Positions 8,013 to 12,454 of a stretch of DNA of 12,454 nt are shown one piece after another. The notes under the pieces were generated by a model. It did not search any database, was not told where the DNA came from, and saw only the letters and a list, made by a program, of their open reading frames with translations. Numbering within the stretch: position 1 is the stretch's first letter; every line of letters begins with the position of its first letter. The DNA is taken from contig PMBV01000162.1 in assembly GCA_003153055.1 (NCBI GenBank), positions 1 to 12,454 on the forward strand. The letters run 5' to 3'. The position numbers and the translations under genes were made by a program. The DNA is from Myxococcales bacterium. Its GTDB lineage: Bacteria > Myxococcota > Myxococcia > Myxococcales > Myxococcaceae.

Positions 8013-8510
8013 ATGAAGAGCGTCACCGTCACCCAGGACATCGACCAATCCGCCTCCAGCCTCTGGCTCACGCTCCGTGACTTCGGAGCCGTGGCCAGAT
8101 GGAACCCCAACCTCAAGGACTCTCACCTCTTGGCTGGCAGCCCCGCATGCGGGGTCGGAGCGACCCGACACTGCGACCTCGCCGACGGAAGGAACTACAT
8201 TCGCGAACGGATCGTCACCTGGGAAGAGGGCCGCTCGTACACCGTCGACATCTACGACGGGACGATGCCGCTCAAGAGCGCGCTGGCCACCCTCACGGTC
8301 GAGCCCCTGGGCCCTTCGCGAGCGCGGGCGGCGATGCGACTCGAGTACCTCCCGAAGTTCGGCGCGCTTGGGTGGCTTCTCGACGTCGTGATGCTGAGGC
8401 GGATGCTCCGGCGTCAGTGCGAGCAGGTGCTCCAAGGGCTCGCCGCGAGACCAGACGTCCCAACCGCGGCGCCGGTCACCGTGAGAGGGGCTCCAGACGG
8501 CGGACGTTGA
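8013..8510 (+). CDS. SRPBCC-fold (polyketide cyclase/dehydrase-like) protein
   Basis: A 165-residue single-domain protein. The ATG at 8013 follows CGGAG at five bases, which decides this start over an upstream in-frame one. The sequence follows the SRPBCC/START-like helix-grip pattern: an opening strand VTVTQDIDQSA, the helix SLWLTLRDFGAVARWNP typical of this family, beta strands through RERIVTWEEGRSYTVDIY and ALATLTVEPL, and a long C-terminal helix at ~123-150 (LGWLLDVVMLRRMLRRQCEQ). There is no signal peptide, so it is cytoplasmic. Family members bind hydrophobic ligands or act as cyclases, and no catalytic residue can be assigned here. It is transcribed divergently from the LysR regulator and is its likely target. 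The family call is good and the precise function unknown. Confidence 0.85.
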   Translation: MKSVTVTQDIDQSASSLWLTLRDFGAVARWNPNLKDSHLLAGSPACGVGATRHCDLADGRNYIRERIVTWEEGRSYTVDIYDGTMPLKSALATLTVEPLGPSRARAAMRLEYLPKFGALGWLLDVVMLRRMLRRQCEQVLQGLAARPDVPTAAPVTVRGAPDGGR

Positions 8511-8526
8511 ACCGAAACCCGCCGTC
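8496..8526 (+). terminator. Stem-loop across the SRPBCC stop codon, possible terminator
   Basis: GACGGCGG (8496-8503) and CCGCCGTC (8519-8526) are perfect 8-base complements around a 15-base loop containing the TGA stop. No T-tract follows, so it is a terminator-like or mRNA 3'-end stabilising hairpin rather than a textbook intrinsic terminator. Confidence 0.4.
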
Positions 8527-8610
8527 GACAGCGAGTGGTCGAGCTCGGCCAAATGCGCCGTGCGCGACGGTTCCGGCCACCAGAGGTCTGGGGAGCGGTA
8601 CACTGGGGGA

Positions 8611-9456
8611 ATGAGGCGAACCATCTGGCTGGTGCTGGCGCTGGTGACGGCGGGGTGCTCGCGCGACTCGAGCAAACGAACGCAGGAGCAGCTCGCCGGG
8701 CTGCAGAAGCGCAAGGCCGAAGAGGCCGTCAAGAACGCCTCCAAGGCCGCCACCACCTCCGCTCCGCAGGTGACCCACGTGGCAGCCCCGTACGACGAGG
8801 GCCAGGGGACCATGTTGAGCTCCGACGCTCAGTGCCCCGCGGGTCTCTGGGCGCTGTTCCCCGGAGAAGCCCCTGGAGCGACCCCCGAGGAAAAGAAGGC
8901 CAACGAGGCTCGCCGGGCAGGGCTGGTGCAGACCATCTCGGCCTGGTCGTTCCTAGTCAGGCTCCAGGCGCCCGCCAAGGTGACGCTGCACCCGCACGAC
9001 GCCGCCAACGGCAAGTTCGACATCGAGGTGGCGGGCTCGGTGGATTGCCTCGACCCCGCGGGCCACGTCACCATCGCGTGGACCCCGGCCAAGGCCGTGG
9101 AGACGCCCGCCTCGGCAGTCTCCCAGGGGGCCGAGGTGCGCCCCAACCTCTGGGACGCGCCGCCGTTGACCTTCGAGCTGCCGATGAAGTCGCTCTCCGA
9201 GGCCAAGGCCTTCTACGACGCCAACCGCTTCGGCCTCTCGGCCCGGGTGGCCCTGAAGCTCGGAAAGGGAGAGGTCGACAAGAAGCTGAAGAAGGTCGGC
9301 AAGGTGACCAAGACGATGCCGGACCAAACCATCGGGTACGGCGGCGGCGTGGAGGACTGGGGCGCCGGCCGCTTGGTTCGAGCCACGTTGGTTGGCGTGC
9401 GCGTCGCCACCGAGCAGGAGCGCAAGGAGCTCTTCGATCGCCGCGGCCCAAAGTAG
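8611..9456 (+). CDS. Orphan lipoprotein of unknown function
   Basis: A 281-residue protein starting MRRTIWLVLALVTAGCSRDS: a lipoprotein signal with lipobox TAGC and Cys16, followed by Ser, so probably outer-membrane. Next comes a charged, Lys/Glu-rich segment (~19-46, KRKAEEAVKNASKAA) likely to form a helix or tether. The body (~55-281) looks like a mixed alpha/beta domain containing SVDCLDP and IGYGGGVEDWGAGRL segments. An in-frame GTG at 8560 would add 17 residues before the signal; I prefer 8611 because it gives a normal signal peptide. A GGGGGA run abuts the ATG too closely to be a good ribosome site. I do not recognise the family. It stands alone: 100 bases follow the SRPBCC gene, and it converges on the GH13 gene with an 8-base gap. 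Confidence 0.8.
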   Translation: MRRTIWLVLALVTAGCSRDSSKRTQEQLAGLQKRKAEEAVKNASKAATTSAPQVTHVAAPYDEGQGTMLSSDAQCPAGLWALFPGEAPGATPEEKKANEARRAGLVQTISAWSFLVRLQAPAKVTLHPHDAANGKFDIEVAGSVDCLDPAGHVTIAWTPAKAVETPASAVSQGAEVRPNLWDAPPLTFELPMKSLSEAKAFYDANRFGLSARVALKLGKGEVDKKLKKVGKVTKTMPDQTIGYGGGVEDWGAGRLVRATLVGVRVATEQERKELFDRRGPK

Positions 9457-9462
9457 GCCGCG
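9442..9462. terminator. Perfect 7-bp hairpin at the convergent gene ends
   Basis: CGCGGCC (9442-9448) and GGCCGCG (9456-9462) form a perfect GC stem around the 7-base loop CAAAGTA. It overlaps the stop codon of the lipoprotein gene and lies three bases from the stop of the opposing GH13 gene. Its symmetry suits termination in both directions, but neither side has a clear T-tract. Confidence 0.45.
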
Positions 9463-9464
9463 CT

Positions 9465-12383
9465 TCACGCCTTGCGAAACACCACGTACCCCGCGGCCGG
9501 GATGTTCACCTTGGCGTCCTGACCGCTGAGCGTCCCTCCAGAGTTGCCGAAGTTGCCGCCGCCGTACCGCGCCGAGTCGCTGTTGAGCACCTCGACCCAG
9601 CGCCCAGGTGGGAGCGGCAGAGAGTAACCGGCCAGGTTGCGGTGGTTGAGGCTGCCGATGACCAGGAACTCGTCGTTCCCTGACTTGCGGGTGAAGGCCA
9701 GCACCGAGTCGTCGTTGTGGGTGTAGACGCGCGCGACCTCACCGCCGGCCTGGAGCGCCGGGCTCGAACGCCTGAGCCCAATGGCGTCTTGGTAGAATCG
9801 AAACTGCTGACGGCGGGTGATGTCGAGCATGGCCTGGCGTCGCGCCCCGGGGGCCATCGCCGCCACGTCGTCGAAGACCCGTCGATTGGCCGTCGACAGG
9901 GCGACATACTCTGGGTCGATCGCGCGGGCGTCCGGGCCGAGCTCGAACAACCGCTGGTAGCGGGAGCGCTGGGCGTCATCGAAGGTGAGCGCATCCCACG
10001 CCCACTGGGGGCCGAGGGATTCCCAGCTCCAGCCGGAGTCCCAGGTGGCGGGCACCCCCCAGCGAAAGTCGTTCTGGGCGCCGAACTCGTCACCCTGGAA
10101 GAACATGGGCACGCCGGGTGAAGCGAAGCCCAGGCCGGCGGCGAAGCGGGCCGCGCCTCGAGCCCACTGGGAGGGGAAGTCGGTCGGCGTCGCGCCCTCG
10201 GCGGTATTCATCGTGCGCTCGGCGTTCCCCACCTCGTCATGGTTGGAAATGATGGTGAGCGCCTTCTTCCAATCGTCGAGCCCGCGCGGCGCCGTCAACA
10301 GAGACATGAAGGCATCGACGTCGGTTCGCTGGCCCCTCGCGGCGGCCTGCACCAGCCCGGGGCGGTTGTTGTCATGCACCAGCCGATGTTGGAACTCGGT
10401 GTACCACTGGGCGTCAAAGCCGGCGCCGGTGTCATCGGGACGAGGAGGGCGCGTCATCGCGGGCACGTAGTCGAACTGCTCGGCGACGGTCCACGTCTGG
10501 GGCCTGAAGAAGTGCACCTGGCGGTTCACCTCGCGGAGGAAGTCCCAACCGGCCTTGCCTCCCGCTCCCTTGATGGGCTCGGTGAAGTCGAAGCGCAGGC
10601 CGTCGAACTTGAGCTCCTCGACCTGCTGGACCGCGTGGTCGACGTAGAATTGTCTGACCTTGGCGTTGTCCAGCGCGGGCATCAACCCCCACGGGGTGGC
10701 GCGCTGCTCGGGCCCGCTCTTCCATTTGAAGTACGGGTTCTCTGGTCCGTCGAGGTTCCACAGGCCAGCGTCCTCCTCGAGGACATGGTTGTAGACAACA
10801 TCGGAGACGACGTTGAGCCCCTTGCCGTGGGCCGCGTCGATGAAGCGCTTGAGCGCCTCGGTGCCGCTCACCCACTGGCCGGTGGGCTCGTCTTCGAAGC
10901 CGAGGGCGCTCTCGACGGCGAGGCAGTCGACGCCCTGGTAGCCCCAGTCGCGGCTTCCTTCCACCTCGTTGGTGGGGAGCAGCTCGAGCGTGGTGACGCC
11001 CAGCGACGAGAAGGAGTCGAGCGTGCGTTGGAGGTCCTCGAAGGTGGACCGGTTCAAGTTGCCACCCTGCCCGAGAAAGCTGCCAACGTGGAGTTGGTAG
11101 ACGACCCACTTCGCGGGGTCCCTCTCGCGAGGGGCGTCGTCATGGCTCCAGTGGAAGCGGGCCGGGTCGGTGATGATGGACGCCCTGGCCGAGACGCCGC
11201 TGAGGGCGGTGAGGCGGTTACTCCACGGGTCGTTGAAGAACGTGGCCCGGCGTTCGGCGTCGCTCAAGGCGCGGTCGTGGTTCTGGTCGCCGACGAGCTG
11301 GCCGTCTTGCCCCACGACCTGGAGCTCGTAGTGGAGACCGATGAGCGTGTTGGGGTTGTTGACGAAGGTGACCCACTCGCCGCCGACGTTGGTGAGGGCG
11401 ACGCGGCCGGTAGGCTCGACGTGGCTGTGCCACAGGCGGTCGCTCGCGTCTTGACCCTGTTCATCGATGAGCGGTGCGTCGACGGGGCCCAGCCTCGCCC
11501 AGAGCTCATCGCTGTCGAGCTGGTGGCCGGTGTCGTCGTAGAAGACGAGGGCGGCGCCAGCGGCCTGCTCTTCCTCGTCGACCGAGAAGGTCATCAGCTC
11601 GAGCGCCCCTGGGGTATAGCGGTTCACCTCGGCGCCGCCGCTGTCGACGTAGAGGCGGTCGACTCCGCGCTGCTCGCCCATGCGTTCGCGAGCGTAGGGG
11701 TCAGGCCGCTCGACGGTGGCGCCAGTCGAGTCGACCAACTGGTAGACATAGGCCTTGCCTTCCAGGGCGCGTAAGCCGCCGGCAACCTCAGCCACCCAGT
11801 CGCCGTCGTCGTCGCGGGCCATGGTGATGCGTTCGTCCTTGCCATCGGGGCCGGTCACCTTCACCTGTACAGCTCTGGCATCGGGGGCCCAGAAGCGAAA
11901 GGTGAGGTCCTCGCCTCGACGTTGGGCGCCCATCTCGTGGTACGTGGTGGGCGCGTAGCGAGCGGCTGGCTGGGTGAGATCGACCTTCAGGTTCCCCTCG
12001 CCGAGCACGGCCCACTGGGAGAGCCCGCTGGGCCCGTCGGCGGTGACGCCCCATTCCCAATCATGGGCGACGCCGTCGTCCTGGAGCTCGACGGTGAGGG
12101 CCCACTGGCCATTGCCCAAGTTCTGCATGGGGACGCCGCTGGCTGGCCAATCGGCGCGGTAGACGCCATCGGGGCCCCAGCTCCCCTTGAGACGGAGGTT
12201 GGTGAGCTGTGCGTGGGGCCCGGCGTCATAGACGAAGGTGACCGAGTGAGGGCCCGGCGTGGTGACGACCGCGCGGGGCGCCACGGGCTCAGGGGGAGCC
12301 AGGTGAAACGCGTCGAGGGCTCGACGAGTGGCTCGCCTCGCAGGAGGTGGGGTGTCAGAGGCGCCGAGTGGCCGACGGATCAC
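9465..12383 (-). CDS. GH13 alpha-amylase/branching-enzyme-family protein with extended N-terminal beta-sandwich region
   Basis: A 972-residue enzyme acting on alpha-glucans. The GTG start follows GAGG at six bases. No signal peptide is seen, so it is probably cytoplasmic. An Ala/Pro-rich stretch (1-42) is followed by an Ig-like module (~46-130), a CBM48-like module (~150-245), a further sandwich-like segment (~246-400, discussed as a finding), the (beta/alpha)8 catalytic domain (~420-880) and a C-terminal beta domain (~885-972). The four GH13 regions are intact: DVVYNH (528-533), GLRFDF with nucleophile Asp599, TVAEQF with acid/base Glu635, and SNHDE with Asp716. QLHVGSF and the DP-RFHW approach to the barrel resemble GlgB and maltooligosyl trehalose hydrolase. 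Branching, debranching or hydrolysis cannot be separated from sequence alone, so I give no gene symbol. No other glycogen gene is nearby in the window. Confidence 0.9.
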   Translation of the reverse strand: MIRRPLGASDTPPPARRATRRALDAFHLAPPEPVAPRAVVTTPGPHSVTFVYDAGPHAQLTNLRLKGSWGPDGVYRADWPASGVPMQNLGNGQWALTVELQDDGVAHDWEWGVTADGPSGLSQWAVLGEGNLKVDLTQPAARYAPTTYHEMGAQRRGEDLTFRFWAPDARAVQVKVTGPDGKDERITMARDDDGDWVAEVAGGLRALEGKAYVYQLVDSTGATVERPDPYARERMGEQRGVDRLYVDSGGAEVNRYTPGALELMTFSVDEEEQAAGAALVFYDDTGHQLDSDELWARLGPVDAPLIDEQGQDASDRLWHSHVEPTGRVALTNVGGEWVTFVNNPNTLIGLHYELQVVGQDGQLVGDQNHDRALSDAERRATFFNDPWSNRLTALSGVSARASIITDPARFHWSHDDAPRERDPAKWVVYQLHVGSFLGQGGNLNRSTFEDLQRTLDSFSSLGVTTLELLPTNEVEGSRDWGYQGVDCLAVESALGFEDEPTGQWVSGTEALKRFIDAAHGKGLNVVSDVVYNHVLEEDAGLWNLDGPENPYFKWKSGPEQRATPWGLMPALDNAKVRQFYVDHAVQQVEELKFDGLRFDFTEPIKGAGGKAGWDFLREVNRQVHFFRPQTWTVAEQFDYVPAMTRPPRPDDTGAGFDAQWYTEFQHRLVHDNNRPGLVQAAARGQRTDVDAFMSLLTAPRGLDDWKKALTIISNHDEVGNAERTMNTAEGATPTDFPSQWARGAARFAAGLGFASPGVPMFFQGDEFGAQNDFRWGVPATWDSGWSWESLGPQWAWDALTFDDAQRSRYQRLFELGPDARAIDPEYVALSTANRRVFDDVAAMAPGARRQAMLDITRRQQFRFYQDAIGLRRSSPALQAGGEVARVYTHNDDSVLAFTRKSGNDEFLVIGSLNHRNLAGYSLPLPPGRWVEVLNSDSARYGGGNFGNSGGTLSGQDAKVNIPAAGYVVFRKA

Positions 12384-12454
12384 GGAGGACCTCGGGAGGA
12401 ATCGGGTGCGCTGCTCTCAGGGGGGAGTCCTAGAGCGCCGAACAGGTTATTGCG
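12384..12454 (-). other. Upstream region of the GH13 gene
   Basis: The last 71 bases hold the ribosome site (GAGG, six bases before the GTG start) and no recognised promoter, RNA or other gene. The neighbour beyond the right edge is not visible. Confidence 0.5.

Noticed and set aside
8599..8604. TACACT as a -10 box giving a leaderless mRNA for the orphan lipoprotein
   Set aside because: The distance to the ATG would suit leaderless initiation, but no -35-like hexamer lies at 16-18 bases and a lone hexamer is weak evidence.
8535..9683. Plus-strand open frame of 382 codons overlapping the orphan lipoprotein in another phase
   Set aside because: Arg/Gly-rich shadow translation with no domain. 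The lipoprotein frame has a lipobox and sensible composition.
10239..11774. Plus-strand open frame of 511 codons opposite the GH13 gene
   Set aside because: Antisense shadow of a gene with all four GH13 motifs. The Val/Glu/Gly/Leu-rich sequence has no recognisable domain.

Overview
The window is GC-rich DNA, probably from a myxobacterium or another member of the Myxococcota. Reasons: strong G/C bias at third codon positions, several predicted lipoproteins, a very long cysteine-rich lipoprotein with a choice-of-anchor-J-like module, and a TonB-dependent receptor that carries its own TonB C-terminal-like domain, an architecture I associate with that phylum. The organism call is inference. I see no tRNA, rRNA, CRISPR array, insertion sequence or phage gene.

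Layout, left to right. (1) 1-2964, minus strand: a large surface lipoprotein whose C-terminus lies beyond the left edge. It is open for exactly 988 codons to base 1. (2) 2965-3268: a divergent regulatory region. (3) 3269-7002, plus strand: a two-gene operon of a TonB-dependent receptor and a translationally coupled lipoprotein (TGATG overlap). (4) 7024-7947, minus strand: a LysR-type regulator, divergent from (5) 8013-8510, plus strand, a small SRPBCC-fold protein. The gap between them has an AT-rich, palindrome-containing operator candidate. (6) 8611-9456, plus strand: an orphan lipoprotein. (7) 9465-12383, minus strand: a 972-residue GH13 alpha-glucan-active enzyme with an unusually long N-terminal half. 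The last 71 bases are its upstream region.

How the genes may work together. The receptor and its coupled lipoprotein probably form one outer-membrane uptake or surface complex. The divergently transcribed large lipoprotein may share regulation with them. The LysR/SRPBCC pair looks like a self-contained regulator-target module. The GH13 enzyme handles alpha-glucan (glycogen or maltodextrin) and no gene here clearly links it to the receptor. Three gene ends carry perfect inverted repeats that span or touch the stop codon, probably compact terminators in a tightly packed region.

The most interesting points are the receptor with a built-in TonB-like domain plus its coupled lipoprotein, and an apparent extra CBM48-like module in the GH13 protein.
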